Shown here: positions 8,751-18,500 of the stretch, piece by piece
Position numbering within the stretch: the stretch's first letter is position 1
Layout of the letters: the number at the start of each line of letters is the position of its first letter
Assembly (NCBI GenBank): GCA_029062165.1
Contig: JAIDQQ010000020.1
Span: forward strand, 82,243-146,242
Reading direction: 5' to 3'
Source: Ruminococcus sp.
Lineage (GTDB): Bacteria > Bacillota > Clostridia > Oscillospirales > Ruminococcaceae
DNA length: 64,000 nt
Position numbers and translations under genes: made by a program
The notes under the pieces: generated by a model
Told to the model about the DNA's origin: nothing
What the model saw: the letters and a program-made list of their open reading frames with translations, nothing else
Databases searched by the model: none

Positions 8751-8855
8751 TCAGCGAAGAAACGGAAGTATTATTGCACCGAGTATCATTAAAATTGCTA
8801 CTATAAGTACGGCTATTCTTTTTGCCGGAGTTTTTTCATGATTATTCCTGCTCAA
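8751..8855 (-). CDS. Small single-pass membrane protein, 34 aa
   Basis: A TTG codon at 8853-8855 follows AGAGGTG by 6 nt and opens a 34-codon frame. The peptide has a hydrophilic, basic N-terminus (MSRNNHEKTPAKR) and then one transmembrane helix (about residues 14-32). The stop is just before a strong terminator and the start is 29 bp after the helicase gene, so the spacing fits a real gene at the end of that operon. I do not recognise the family with certainty; short basic single-span proteins of this layout are common in Firmicutes. Confidence 0.55.
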   Translation of the reverse strand: MSRNNHEKTPAKRIAVLIVAILMILGAIILPFLR

Positions 8856-8884
8856 ATTTTTTCACCTCTTGTATCAGATATTTT

Positions 8885-10594
8885 TCAGTGTCTTTTTTTC
8901 GTACGCTTACTGCGGTTCGGGATATAGTCATAGACTTCATTCTTTTTTCTGTGTCCGTATGCACGGGCTTTACGGTCAAATTCAGGTTTTTTCGGATTGT
9001 CATAACGTCTGCTTTTTGTTTCCTTACCCTTATATAATTTTACTTCAACTTTATTACCGTTTATCTTCATGGGATTGGTACTGTCAAGAATGTAGTCTTT
9101 TTCAGCTTCCGGAATCTCAACTGTAGTATGTGTATCGAATATATCTATTTTTCCGAAATCTCTTCCGGACATTCCTGTAGCGTCTACCAACGCACCGAGT
9201 ATAAAATTAGGGGCTATATGTTTGTTTCTGCCTATGCTTATATCTACCTTTACTGTCTGTGTACCTTTTCTGCCTTTTTTAAGCGGACGTGGTTTTTCAA
9301 ATTCCGGAATATTTTCAGTTTCGGATTTAAGTTTTTCTGAAATAAGTCTTAAAGCTGTCTCACGGTAATTAATACCTGCTCCGGCGAGTTTTTCAAGAAC
9401 GTCATCAGCCTCACGGACTGTTTCATTTATGGATGCTATTTCAGAAATAATCTCATCTTTTTTCATGGAAATAATTTCCGATTTTTCCGGTAAAGACTTT
9501 TCAATAATATCAGCTTTTGTATAACGTTCAATTTCACGGAGTTCATATAACTGTCTGCGTCCGCTTATCAAAGTGTAAGCCGTTCCGGTATGCCCTGCAC
9601 GTCCGGTACGTCCTGTGCGGTGTATGTAGTATTCGTTATCCTGTGGCAAATCGTAATTGAAGACGGCGTCAACACCGGTTACATCTATTCCACGTGCGGC
9701 GACGTCCGTGGCAACGAGTATTTCAACGGATTTATTCCTGAAACTGTTCATGACCTGTGTACGCTGTGACTGTTTCATATCGCCGTGTATTCCGACAGCC
9801 CTGAATCCTGATTTGACAAGCTCTTCCGTCAAATCGTCAACCATTTTCTTTGTATTGCAGAATACCATTGAAGACTTAGGGGCATACGCTTTTAAAAGAA
9901 GTTTAAGAGCATCTGTTTTTCTGCCCATAGCGACTTCATAATAATATTGTTCAATCAATTCAACTGTTTTCTGTGTCGACTTTATTTCCACGTGTACCGG
10001 ATTTTTCTGATAAGTTTCGGTTATGGCGAGTATAGCCGGTGGCATAGTCGCCGAAAATAAAACGGTCTGTCGGTCTTCCGGTACTTCCGAAAGTATAGCT
10101 TCTATATCTTCCCTGAAACCCATATTTAACATCTCGTCAGCCTCGTCGAGTACAACATATCTGATGTTGTTAAGTTTCAGGGTACGTCTGCGGATATGGT
10201 CTAAAATTCGACCTGGTGTGCCTATGACGATATTCGCACGGCGTTTGAGTTCGTGAATCTGTTTGTCCATACTCGCACCCCCGTATACACAGACAGCCTT
10301 TACACCCTTTTTGTACCGTGCAAATTTGCGTATTTCCTCGTATGCCTGCATAGCGAGTTCACGTGTAGGACACATAACAAGTACGCTGATATTTCCGGTA
10401 TCTGTTATGGATTCAACAGCCGGTATGCCGAATGCAGCGGTTTTACCTGTACCGGTGTTTGAATGTCCGATAACGTCCTGTCCCTCAAGAATAAGAGGAA
10501 TGCTTTTCTGTTGGATTTCGGTCATTTCCGTGAAGCCGAGTTCCTCAACAGCCTTCAAAATTTCCTGTGATAAATTCAATTCTTTAAAATACAT
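8885..10594 (-). CDS. DEAD-box ATP-dependent RNA helicase
   Basis: 569 aa with all core motifs: Q motif region (GFTEMTEIQQKSIP), Walker A (SNTGTGKTA), DEAD box (VVLDEADEML), SAT (LFSATMP), and the C-terminal RecA-domain motifs (ATDVAARGIDV and HRTGRTGRAG). From about residue 455 a DbpA-type RNA-binding domain follows (NFILGALVDATGMSGRDFGKIDIF), then a basic tail. DeaD/CshA-type helicases remodel rRNA and mRNA, often in the cold. A promoter (TTGACG, 17 bp, TATTAT) lies at 10628-10656. Confidence 0.9.
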   Translation of the reverse strand: MYFKELNLSQEILKAVEELGFTEMTEIQQKSIPLILEGQDVIGHSNTGTGKTAAFGIPAVESITDTGNISVLVMCPTRELAMQAYEEIRKFARYKKGVKAVCVYGGASMDKQIHELKRRANIVIGTPGRILDHIRRRTLKLNNIRYVVLDEADEMLNMGFREDIEAILSEVPEDRQTVLFSATMPPAILAITETYQKNPVHVEIKSTQKTVELIEQYYYEVAMGRKTDALKLLLKAYAPKSSMVFCNTKKMVDDLTEELVKSGFRAVGIHGDMKQSQRTQVMNSFRNKSVEILVATDVAARGIDVTGVDAVFNYDLPQDNEYYIHRTGRTGRAGHTGTAYTLISGRRQLYELREIERYTKADIIEKSLPEKSEIISMKKDEIISEIASINETVREADDVLEKLAGAGINYRETALRLISEKLKSETENIPEFEKPRPLKKGRKGTQTVKVDISIGRNKHIAPNFILGALVDATGMSGRDFGKIDIFDTHTTVEIPEAEKDYILDSTNPMKINGNKVEVKLYKGKETKSRRYDNPKKPEFDRKARAYGHRKKNEVYDYIPNRSKRTKKRH

Positions 10595-10627
10595 TGTAAA
10601 TCCTTTCTCAAAAAAAAGTATGATAAT

Positions 10628-10656
10628 ATAATATCACATTTTCCGGAGAACGTCAA
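10628..10656 (-). promoter_or_regulatory. Promoter of the DEAD-box helicase gene
   Basis: On the minus strand TTGACG and TATTAT are 17 bp apart, about 34 bp upstream of the ATG. Confidence 0.55.
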
Positions 10657-10663
10657 TAGTAAA

Positions 10664-10695
10664 ATAAAATGCGAGTATAAAAACCCGCATTTCAT
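10664..10695 (-). terminator. Terminator after the metY-type gene
   Basis: On the minus strand an AAATGCG...CGCATTT stem is followed by a T-rich stretch. Confidence 0.55.
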
Positions 10696-10700
10696 ATAAA

Positions 10701-11981
10701 TTATTTTACAGCCTCAAAACCTTTGGCGAGGTCAGCTATTATGTCGTCAATGTGTTCCGTACCTATGGAAAGTCTTATAGTATTAGGCTTGATACCTGCG
10801 GAAAGTAATTCGTCTTCGTTCATCTGTGAGTGTGTCGTTGAAGCCGGATGTATTACCAGCGACTTTACGTCAGCTACGTTTGCAAGCAGTGAGAATAATT
10901 CAAGACTTTCGGTAAATTTCTTTGCGGTATCGGCATTGCCTTTTATCTCAAATGTGAAAATAGAAGCCGAACCGTTAGGGAAATATCTGTCATAGAGTTC
11001 TTTGGCTTTTCCGGTTTCGAGTGACGGGTGATTTACCTTTTCTACCTGTGGGTGATTGTTCAGGAAATCAACGACTTTCAAGGCGTTCTCGACGTGTCTT
11101 TCAAGACGGAGTGAGAGGGTTTCCAGACCTTGCAGTAACAGGAACGAATTGAACGGCGATATAACTGCACCTTGGTCACGCATAAGGGTTGTACGGATTT
11201 TCATGACGTATGCGAGATTTCCGCAAGCCTCCGTGAAAACTACTCCGTGATATGACGGATTAGGTTTCGAGAGTGCCGGAAATTTATCATTCTGTGACCA
11301 GTCGAATTTACCGCTGTCAACGATAACGCCACCCATTACAGTACCGTGACCGCCTATGAACTTTGTAGCAGAATGTACTACAATATCAGCACCGTGTTCG
11401 ATAGGTCTTAAAAGATAAGGTGTAGCAAAAGTATTGTCAACGATAAGCGGTATACCGTGTCTGTGTGCGACTTCTGCAATAGCTTCAATGTCTATAACGT
11501 CGGAATTAGGATTGCCGAGGGTTTCTGCATAGAGTAACTTTGTATTCGGCTGGATAGCTTTTTCAAAATTTTCAGGGTCAGACGGATTGACAAATGTTGT
11601 AGTGAGACCCTGTTCAACAAGGGTATTGGCGAAAAGATTATAAGTTCCTCCGTAAAGATTCGTAGATGATACAATATGGTCACCGGCTGTGGCGATATTC
11701 TGTACAGCGTATGTTATAGCCGATGAGCCTGAAGACGTTGCCAATGCACCTGCTCCGCCCTCAAGGACGGCTATTCTTTTTTCAAAAACGTCGGAAGTAG
11801 GATTCATAAGACGTGTATATATGTTACCGCCCTCTGTGAGTGCGAAACGTCCGGCAGCCTGTGCGGAATCCTTGAAAACATAGGAAGTTGTCGCATATAT
11901 CGGTACAGCACGTGCATCTGTAGTAGGGTCTGGAGTTTCCTGACCGGCGTGTACCTGCATAGTTTCAAATTTATAACTCAT
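10701..11981 (-). CDS. metY: O-acetylhomoserine sulfhydrylase (MetY type)
   Basis: 426 aa of the Cys/Met-metabolism PLP-dependent family. The cofactor-binding lysine lies in VVHSATKFIGGHG and the phosphate-binding SGSSAIT region is near residue 82. The long insert around residues 220-260 (DWSQNDKFPALSKPNPSYHG) is typical of MetY rather than of cystathionine enzymes. It would make homocysteine from O-acetylhomoserine and sulfide. It has its own promoter at 12032-12060. Confidence 0.85.
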   Translation of the reverse strand: MSYKFETMQVHAGQETPDPTTDARAVPIYATTSYVFKDSAQAAGRFALTEGGNIYTRLMNPTSDVFEKRIAVLEGGAGALATSSGSSAITYAVQNIATAGDHIVSSTNLYGGTYNLFANTLVEQGLTTTFVNPSDPENFEKAIQPNTKLLYAETLGNPNSDVIDIEAIAEVAHRHGIPLIVDNTFATPYLLRPIEHGADIVVHSATKFIGGHGTVMGGVIVDSGKFDWSQNDKFPALSKPNPSYHGVVFTEACGNLAYVMKIRTTLMRDQGAVISPFNSFLLLQGLETLSLRLERHVENALKVVDFLNNHPQVEKVNHPSLETGKAKELYDRYFPNGSASIFTFEIKGNADTAKKFTESLELFSLLANVADVKSLVIHPASTTHSQMNEDELLSAGIKPNTIRLSIGTEHIDDIIADLAKGFEAVK

Positions 11982-12031
11982 GATTTATCATACCTTTCAT
12001 ATTAAACATAGTTTTTAAGTAGGTTAAAAAT

Positions 12032-12060
12032 ATAATAACATATAAATTTCTGTTTGTCAA
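12032..12060 (-). promoter_or_regulatory. Promoter of the metY-type gene
   Basis: TTGACA and TATTAT on the minus strand are 17 bp apart. No SAM or T-box leader is visible between it and the start codon. Confidence 0.65.
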
Positions 12061-12069
12061 GACCTTTCA

Positions 12070-12103
12070 AGAAAAAAATCCGGATATTTTTTATCCGGAT
12101 TTA
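12070..12103 (-). terminator. Terminator after the second sulfhydrylase gene
   Basis: An ATCCGGAT/ATCCGGAT stem with a short AT loop is followed on the minus strand by a run of T. Confidence 0.75.
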
Positions 12104-12109
12104 TATATT

Positions 12110-13375
12110 TCAATCTATTGCCTTAAATGCCTGCTCAATATCTGCTATGATGTCATCGACGTTTTCAAGACCGCATGAAAATCTAATCATACCGCCGTTT
12201 ATTCCGGCTGATACGAGCTGTTCTTCTGTAAGCTGTCTGTGAGTTTCGCTTGCCGGATGAAGAACGCACGTTCTTATATCAGCGACGTGTACTTCATTTG
12301 AAGCGAGTTTAAGGCTGTCCATGAATTTAATGGCATTAGGTCTGCCACCCTTGATTACGAAAGAAATTACTCCACTGCAACCGCTTAAATATTTTTGTGC
12401 GAGTCCGTAACTCTTATCAGACTTCAGAGCAGGATATATTACAGACTCAACCTTATCTGATTTTTCAAAATATTCCGCTACTTTAAGGGCATTTTCACAA
12501 TACTGCTTCATTCTTACGGCGAGGGTTTCAAGACCTAAATTCAGCAGGAATGACGAATGTGCAGACGGATAACAACCAAAATCCCGCATTAACTGCATTC
12601 TTGCCTTAGTGATGTAGGCTGATTTTCCGTAAGTCTGTACATATGAAATGCCATGATATGATTCGTCAGGCTCTGTAAATTCAGGGAAATTGCCGTTAGA
12701 CCAGTCAAAATTACCGCTGTCAACGATAACACCGCCGGTCTGTACCGCATGACCGTCCATATATTTACTTGTTGAGTGTATAACAATATCCGCACCAAAT
12801 TCAATAGGTCTGCAAAGTATCGGCGTTGCAAAAGTATTGTCAACTATAAGCGGTACGTTATGTGCGTGGGCGATACGTGCGAATTTTTCTATATCAAGTA
12901 CGGTAAGTGCCGGATTGGCTATAGTTTCGCCGAAAACTGCCTTAGTGTTCGGTTTGAAACATCTGCTTATTTCCTCATCACTTGCCGACGGGTCAATGTA
13001 TATGCACTCAATGCCTAATTTTTTAAGAGTATACGAAAAAAGATTGATAGTTCCGCCGTAAATTTCCGGAGTGCTTATAATACTGTCACCGGCTTTACAG
13101 ATATTAAGTATGGAAAGGAGCGTGGCAGCCTGTCCGGAGCTGGTACACATTGCACCGATACCGCCCTCCAGAGCGGATATTTTCGCCTCGATAGCCATAG
13201 TGGTGGGATTCTCGAAACGTGAGTATATAAGGCTTTTTGTGGGGTCATCGAATACTTGTGCTACTTCTTCCGTCGAATCGTATACATATGTAGTACTCTG
13301 CACTATCGGAACTACTCTCGGTTCGCCGTTTTTAGGAGTATAGCCCTCATGCAGACATTGTGTTTCTATCTTCAT
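12110..13375 (-). CDS. Second Cys/Met PLP enzyme (O-acetylhomoserine sulfhydrylase-like)
   Basis: 421 aa from the ATG at 13373-13375, with AAGGAGG just upstream. The fold and motifs match the neighbour: SSGQAATLLSI, DNTFATP and the PLP lysine in HSTSKYMDGHA. It keeps the MetY-type insert (DWSNGNFPEFTEPDESYHG). The two enzymes are related but diverged paralogues in tandem, so they may differ in substrate (O-acetylhomoserine, O-acetylserine or methionine cleavage). A terminator hairpin lies immediately before the ribosome binding site, so expression must read through the RNA units upstream. The frame stays open further upstream, but no better start exists there. Confidence 0.82.
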   Translation of the reverse strand: MKIETQCLHEGYTPKNGEPRVVPIVQSTTYVYDSTEEVAQVFDDPTKSLIYSRFENPTTMAIEAKISALEGGIGAMCTSSGQAATLLSILNICKAGDSIISTPEIYGGTINLFSYTLKKLGIECIYIDPSASDEEISRCFKPNTKAVFGETIANPALTVLDIEKFARIAHAHNVPLIVDNTFATPILCRPIEFGADIVIHSTSKYMDGHAVQTGGVIVDSGNFDWSNGNFPEFTEPDESYHGISYVQTYGKSAYITKARMQLMRDFGCYPSAHSSFLLNLGLETLAVRMKQYCENALKVAEYFEKSDKVESVIYPALKSDKSYGLAQKYLSGCSGVISFVIKGGRPNAIKFMDSLKLASNEVHVADIRTCVLHPASETHRQLTEEQLVSAGINGGMIRFSCGLENVDDIIADIEQAFKAID

Positions 13376-13390
13376 TTTAAAAACCTCCTT

Positions 13391-13606
13391 AAAATAAAAA
13401 AGGTCATTACTGACCTGATTATTTTTATTTAAAATCCGCATACGGATTTACACCGTAATCTTTCCTCTTAGCAGGAGGACTGTTTTATTACTTAAACTAT
13501 GCGGAAATGTCAGGCGGATTATCCGCACCGTCAGAATGTGGAAACTGAAGTTCTTTACTTAAACTACTGACAGCATTATTATATCATATTATTTTCATTT
13601 TGTCAA
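13391..13606 (-). ncRNA. Tandem small RNA unit A, leader of the sulfhydrylase gene
   Basis: TTGACA (13601-13606) and TATAAT (13578-13583), 17 bp apart, would start an RNA near 13571. It ends in an AGGTCA/TGACCT hairpin (13401-13416) followed by a T-rich tract (to 13391). The T-tract abuts the ribosome binding site of the sulfhydrylase at 13381-13388. The first half matches units B and C closely; the second half has diverged, keeping only the layout. The position fits an attenuator or a free small RNA with read-through. I do not recognise the family. Confidence 0.6.
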
Positions 13607-13609
13607 TAG

Positions 13610-13826
13610 AAAAATAAAAAAAATTCAGTCCTGAAAGACTGAACCATTTTTAAAGACCGTTTGCGGAGTTAAACCGCAGTTTCCACAACTGTTGCGGAGG
13701 TGGCGTTCTGACGTTGAACTATACGGCAGTATCAGGCGGATAACCGCACCGCCAGCGTGAAGGGCTGGAGTTCTGAATTTAAACTACTGACAACGTTATT
13801 ATATCATATTATTTTCATTTTGTCAA
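13610..13826 (-). ncRNA. Tandem small RNA unit B
   Basis: A copy of the same unit: TTGACA (13821-13826), TATAAT (13798-13803), an RNA of about 180 nt and a TTCAGTC/GACTGAA terminator (13624-13643) with a long T-tract. The 29-bp promoter segment is the same as in unit A. Inside are a CCAGC/GCTGG hairpin, a TGCGGTTATCCGC hairpin and a TGCGGTTTAACTCCGCA hairpin. Confidence 0.65.
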
Positions 13827-13829
13827 TAG

Positions 13830-14046
13830 AAAAATAAAAAAAATTCAGTCCCGAAAGACTGAAACATTTTTAAAGACCGTTTGCGGAGTTGAACCGCAGT
13901 TTCCCTAGATTTGTGGCCGGGGCGTTCTGACGTTGAACTATACGGCAGTGTCAGGCGGATAACCGCACCTTCAGAATGTGGAAACTGACGTTCTTTACTT
14001 ACACTACTGACATTGTTATTATAGCATAATGTTTTTAATTTGTCAA
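13830..14046 (-). ncRNA. Tandem small RNA unit C
   Basis: The third copy: TTGACA (14041-14046), TATAAT (14018-14023), the same core with a TGCGGTTATCCGC hairpin and a TGCGGTTCAACTCCGCA hairpin, and a terminator at 13844-13863 nearly identical to that of unit B. Its promoter is back to back with that of the SDR gene. Confidence 0.65.
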
Positions 14047-14054
14047 GATAAAAT

Positions 14055-14083
14055 TTGACTTTTTTTCAGTTTTATGTTAAAAT
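14055..14083 (+). promoter_or_regulatory. Promoter of the SDR gene
   Basis: TTGACT and TAAAAT are 17 bp apart, 32 bp before the ATG. Confidence 0.65.
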
Positions 14084-14115
14084 AGTTTCAGTAAATTATC
14101 AGGGAGGACTTTTTT

Positions 14116-15135
14116 ATGAAAATCTGTTTAATGTGTCGTCAGCGTAATATGGAAGAATACGGCATCTGTCCGGAATGTAAGGAAATCAACGAAAAAATGC
14201 GTACTTTAACTTGCGACTTGACCGGAAAAAATGCCGTCGTGACCGGTGGCAGAATTAAAATCGGTTATGCGGTATGTCTGAGGCTGTTAAGAATGGGGGC
14301 TAACGTGATAGCCGTCACCCGATACCCGAAGAACGCTCTTGAAAACTACTCGAAAGAACCCGATTTTGAAAATTTCCGAAGCAGGCTTTTCATTATCGGT
14401 TTTGACTTAATCAGAGTTGACCGCATACAAGAACTTATCGAACATATTGCAGATATTTCCGGAAATCATCTCGATATACTTATTAATAACTCTGCACAGA
14501 CCGTCAAGAAATCCGCTGAATATTATGCTGAACTCGAATTAAAAGAAAAGTCTATCCAATGCGATTCCAGACAGCTTTTATCGCTGAAACTTCCGGAGCA
14601 GGAAAATTTTTCGTTGATACTGAATAATCAGCTTGTCGACTACGGTGAAAAACCTGATAAAAATTCATGGGTACGCCGTCCGGAAGAAATCTCGCCACAG
14701 GAATTACTTGAAGTACAACTGATAAACGTCACAGCACCGTTCATACTCACTAACGGTTTAAGAAAATATCTCGCACACGGTAAGGATAACAAATCATGGG
14801 TCATAAATGTAAGCTCCGTTGAGGGACGTTTCAATACTAAACAGAAACTCGCACGGCATGTACATACCAATATGGCAAAGGCTTCGCTGAATATGATGAC
14901 CCATTCAATATCATCTGATTTTGTCCGTGACGGAATATATGTCTATTCCTGTGACCCTGGTTGGGTATCGAATCAGTTTCCACCGGCGTATGAAATCAGT
15001 ACGAATTTCAAGCCATACCTTACTTTCGACGACGGTGCTATGAGAATACTTTACCCGATTATCAAAAACTTCAACGAAACCAAAATAAAAGATTACGGAA
15101 TGTTCTATAAAGACTACAGAATTATTGACTACTGA
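14116..15135 (+). CDS. SDR-family oxidoreductase with N-terminal zinc-ribbon-like motif
   Basis: 339 aa. Residues 1-27 hold CxxC-type pairs (CLMCRQRN and CPECKE) that look like a small zinc ribbon. Then comes a Rossmann dehydrogenase: cofactor motif VTGGRIKIGYAV (close to TGxxxGxG), ILINNSA at about residue 124, catalytic serine in INVSSVEG, and a C-terminal CDPGWVSNQ. The usual YxxxK is not obvious; HVHTNMAKASL takes that place with histidine or threonine before the lysine, so catalysis may be altered. A 50-residue insert lies between strands 4 and 5. Substrate unknown. A zinc-ribbon fused to an SDR fold is uncommon. Confidence 0.7.
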   Translation: MKICLMCRQRNMEEYGICPECKEINEKMRTLTCDLTGKNAVVTGGRIKIGYAVCLRLLRMGANVIAVTRYPKNALENYSKEPDFENFRSRLFIIGFDLIRVDRIQELIEHIADISGNHLDILINNSAQTVKKSAEYYAELELKEKSIQCDSRQLLSLKLPEQENFSLILNNQLVDYGEKPDKNSWVRRPEEISPQELLEVQLINVTAPFILTNGLRKYLAHGKDNKSWVINVSSVEGRFNTKQKLARHVHTNMAKASLNMMTHSISSDFVRDGIYVYSCDPGWVSNQFPPAYEISTNFKPYLTFDDGAMRILYPIIKNFNETKIKDYGMFYKDYRIIDY

Positions 15136-15366
15136 TTTGAAAATTACCTGTTTTGCGGTAATTTTTCGGAGTTGTACCGGTTATTTTCCTGAAAAGACTG
15201 TTGAAATTTGACAGCGAACGGAATCCGCATTCTTCGGAGATAGTCAGAATGCTTTTATCGGTATTAATCAGCATATATTCAGCTTCTGTAATGCGTTTCC
15301 GGATAATGTAGTTTACAGGTGAAATACCGGTCAGTGACCTGAATGTACTACACAGATAAGGTATAC
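15122..15366 (-). pseudogene. AraC-family regulator, C-terminal fragment
   Basis: On the minus strand the frame from 15366 reads most of an AraC DNA-binding domain: PYLCSTFRSLTGISPV, then ISEECGFRSLSNFNSLFRK, ending with a TAA inside the end of the SDR gene. It has no start and begins exactly at a GTATAC sequence. The missing N-terminal part of the same domain lies on the plus strand ending at GTATAC 22689-22694. Joining the two at GTATAC restores an in-frame AraC helix-turn-helix. Confidence 0.8.
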
Positions 15367-15431
15367 CGGCCGTTGACGGTTCGTCGACGGACTGACAATT
15401 ATAAATTATAAATTCTTAATTTTGAATTGAA

Positions 15432-15460
15432 TTGACAACCGGTCTGATAAATGCTATACT
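15432..15460 (+). promoter_or_regulatory. Promoter of the hybrid sensor kinase gene
   Basis: TTGACA and TATACT are 17 bp apart, about 60 bp before the ATG. Confidence 0.65.
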
Positions 15461-15519
15461 ATGAATAGCCTGAAAAATTTTTAATCATGGCATAAAATTC
15501 AATAAAGGAGGTATTTTTA

Positions 15520-18500
15520 ATGCAGGCTGAACACAAGGCATATATCAGAATAATTGTCGCTTTTATGACGTGTCTTACTTTTATCACGTCCGGTTACATG
15601 ACTGCGTCAGCCGATGAGGCTTCCGACAACAAGACGGTCAGAGCAGGTATTTTCGATTTTGAAGGCTATCACATGAAAGACGATGACGGAACACTGACTG
15701 GTTACGGAATAGAATTTCTGAATCTGGTTTCAGAATATTCACACCTGAATTTTGAATATACAGGTTATGACAAGTCATGGAGCGAAATGCTTGATATGCT
15801 TGAAAACGGTGAAATTGATGTGGTTACTTCCGCACGGCGAAATGAAGAACGTGAAAAGATTTTTGATTTTTCGTACCCTATAGGCAGAAATGATACTGTT
15901 CTTTCGGTCAGGCTTGACAATACAAGGATACACAGCAGTGACTACAAAACTTATGACGGAATGATAATCGGTCAGCTGAAAGGTAGCAGTCAGAACGAGA
16001 GCCTCGTGAAATTTGCGGAAAAAAAAGGGTTCTCTTACGTTGTGAAAGAATATGATGACGCAGATACGCTTGCTTCTGCATTACAGAATGGTGAAGTTGA
16101 CGCTATACTTTCAAGTGACCTGAGAAAATCGGAAAACGAAAAAACACTTGATATTATCGAAGAAGATAATTTCTATGCAATCGTCAGAAAAGGCGATACC
16201 GAACTTCTTGACGAAATAAATTACGCTATAGAACAGATGGACTTAAACGAAGGTGACTGGAAAAATTTACTGTTTTATCAGCATTACGGACCTGTTTATT
16301 CTTCCGAACTTACTTTCACGGAACGTGAACTTGAATATATAAAAGAAATTGTATCGGGTGAAAAGAAAATCACGGTCACGGCACTCGGAGAGAGAGAGCC
16401 TTACTCCTATGTTGAAAACGGTGAACTCAAGGGCATTTTACCGGATTATTTCCGATATGTCATGGAACTTGCCGGACTTCCCTATGAAGTGGTAGTACCC
16501 GAAAACAAGGAAGATTATTACAATATCGCAAACACAAACAGCGTCGATATAGTCATTGACAGCATAAAGACAGTACCGGTTATGGAAAATTCCGCCTACC
16601 GTGGATTCAATACAAAGTCGTATCTTACGACAGGTATCGCAAGAGTTACAAGACAGGATTTTATCGGCGATATAAAGAAAGTGGCAGTAGCTGATTCTCA
16701 AAGCAGGGAAATTATAGTCAATGAACTCCATGATGTCGAGTTTGTGACATATCCCACAAGAGAAGACGCTATGCAGGCAGTCCTTGACCGTAAAGCAGAT
16801 GCCGCATATGTATACGCCTACGCCGCACAGCTTTTTGTGAACAACGATAAAACACGCTCTCTTTACTACAGCGTTACAAACAACATGAATATTGATTTCA
16901 GAATGTATGTCCGGAACAGTGCCGAACACGAACTCATAACCATACTCAACAAGTGTATACAGCAAGTACCTAATGATATGCTTAGTCAGTTTGTTGCAAA
17001 GTATACAACGTATACCGTCGATGATATGAATTTTTTTGAATATCTTCAGGCAAATCCGGAAATAATGCTGATAGTTGCGTTTATTGTTGCCCTGATATTC
17101 AGCGTTGTACTCATACTGTATCTTAAAGGACGTTGGAGTGAAAAACTTCTGAACGCCACGGAGCAGGCAAATAAAGAGATGTCCGAACAACTGGCAATAG
17201 TAGAGGCATTAAGCCATGACTATACCAATGTATACGCCGTCAACGAAAAAGCCGGTACTGCACGTATAGTCAAACTTGAGGGCTATGTTGTAGAGGGTCT
17301 GAAAAAGGATTCCATAGAGGAACATCCATATACACCCATACTGCGACAGTATATCAATACGAGAGTACACGAGGAAGACAGGGAATACCTTACGGAAGCA
17401 CTATCTCTTGAAAAAGTACGTGAACAGTTGAATGAAAATACCGAATATAACGGCAGTTATCGTATACAGGTTGACGGTGAAGAACATCATTTCCAGTATA
17501 CCTACGTTAAAGTGAAAGACAGTACGGAAAAGAATAACAGTTTTATACTTGCGGGATTCCGTAACATAGATGATATGATTCAGCGGGAACAGGAACAGAA
17601 TGAAATACTTTCGGAAGCACTCGCACAGGCACAGTACGCCAATAACGCTAAAACGACGTTTCTTAATAATATGTCGCATGATATACGTACGCCTATGAAC
17701 GCTATTATCGGTTTTACGTCGCTGGCGGTGACACATATCGATAACAAACAACAGGTACAGGACTATCTGGGAAAAATTCTCACATCAAGTAATCACCTGT
17801 TAAGTCTTATCAATGACGTTCTCGACATGAGCCGTATAGAAAGCGGTAAGGTTAAAATTGAAGAAAAAGAAGTAAGTCTGCCGGATATAATGCACGATTT
17901 GAAAACTATCGTACAGGCGGATGTTAAATCAAAACAGCTTGAATTTTATATTGATACCCTTGACGTTACAAATGAAATGATTATCTGTGATAAATTACGT
18001 CTTAATCAGGTACTGTTGAATATTTTAAGTAATGCCATGAAGTACACAAAACCAGGGGGAATGGTAAGTGTACGTGTTATCCAGACAGCCAAGGAGCAGG
18101 ACAATTATGCGTCATACGAGTTTCGTGTGAAAGATACCGGTATCGGAATGAGTCCGGAATTTTTAAAGCACGTCTTTGAACCGTTTGAACGTGAACAGAC
18201 AGCTACTGTCAGCGGAATACAGGGTACAGGTTTAGGACTGGCGATAACTAAAAATATCGTCGATATGATGGGCGGTACTATCCTTGTAGAGAGCGAAGAG
18301 GGTAAAGGTTCGGAATTTATTGTAAAGCTCCGTTTCAGAGTTGCAGAAACTTCCGAAAACTCACAGAAAATAGAACATCTCGCAGACTTAAGGGCATTGG
18401 TTGTAGATGATGATGTTAATACTTGTGTAAGCGTAAGTAAAATGCTGTCGGCGATTGGTATGCACCCCGACTGGACTACTTTAGGAAAAGAAGCCCTTAT

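Noticed and set aside
10701..13375. The two sulfhydrylase genes as an exact recent duplication
   Set aside because: They differ throughout and have separate promoters and terminators, so they are old paralogues.
13441..13610. SAM or T-box riboswitch upstream of the second sulfhydrylase
   Set aside because: The conserved SAM-I core blocks and the T-box sequence are absent, and the unit is repeated with separate promoters.
16438..17190. 250-codon minus-strand frame inside the sensor kinase gene
   Set aside because: It is opposite the binding-domain and transmembrane coding region, has no start signal, and its product is a low-complexity Cys/Ile/Tyr-rich sequence.
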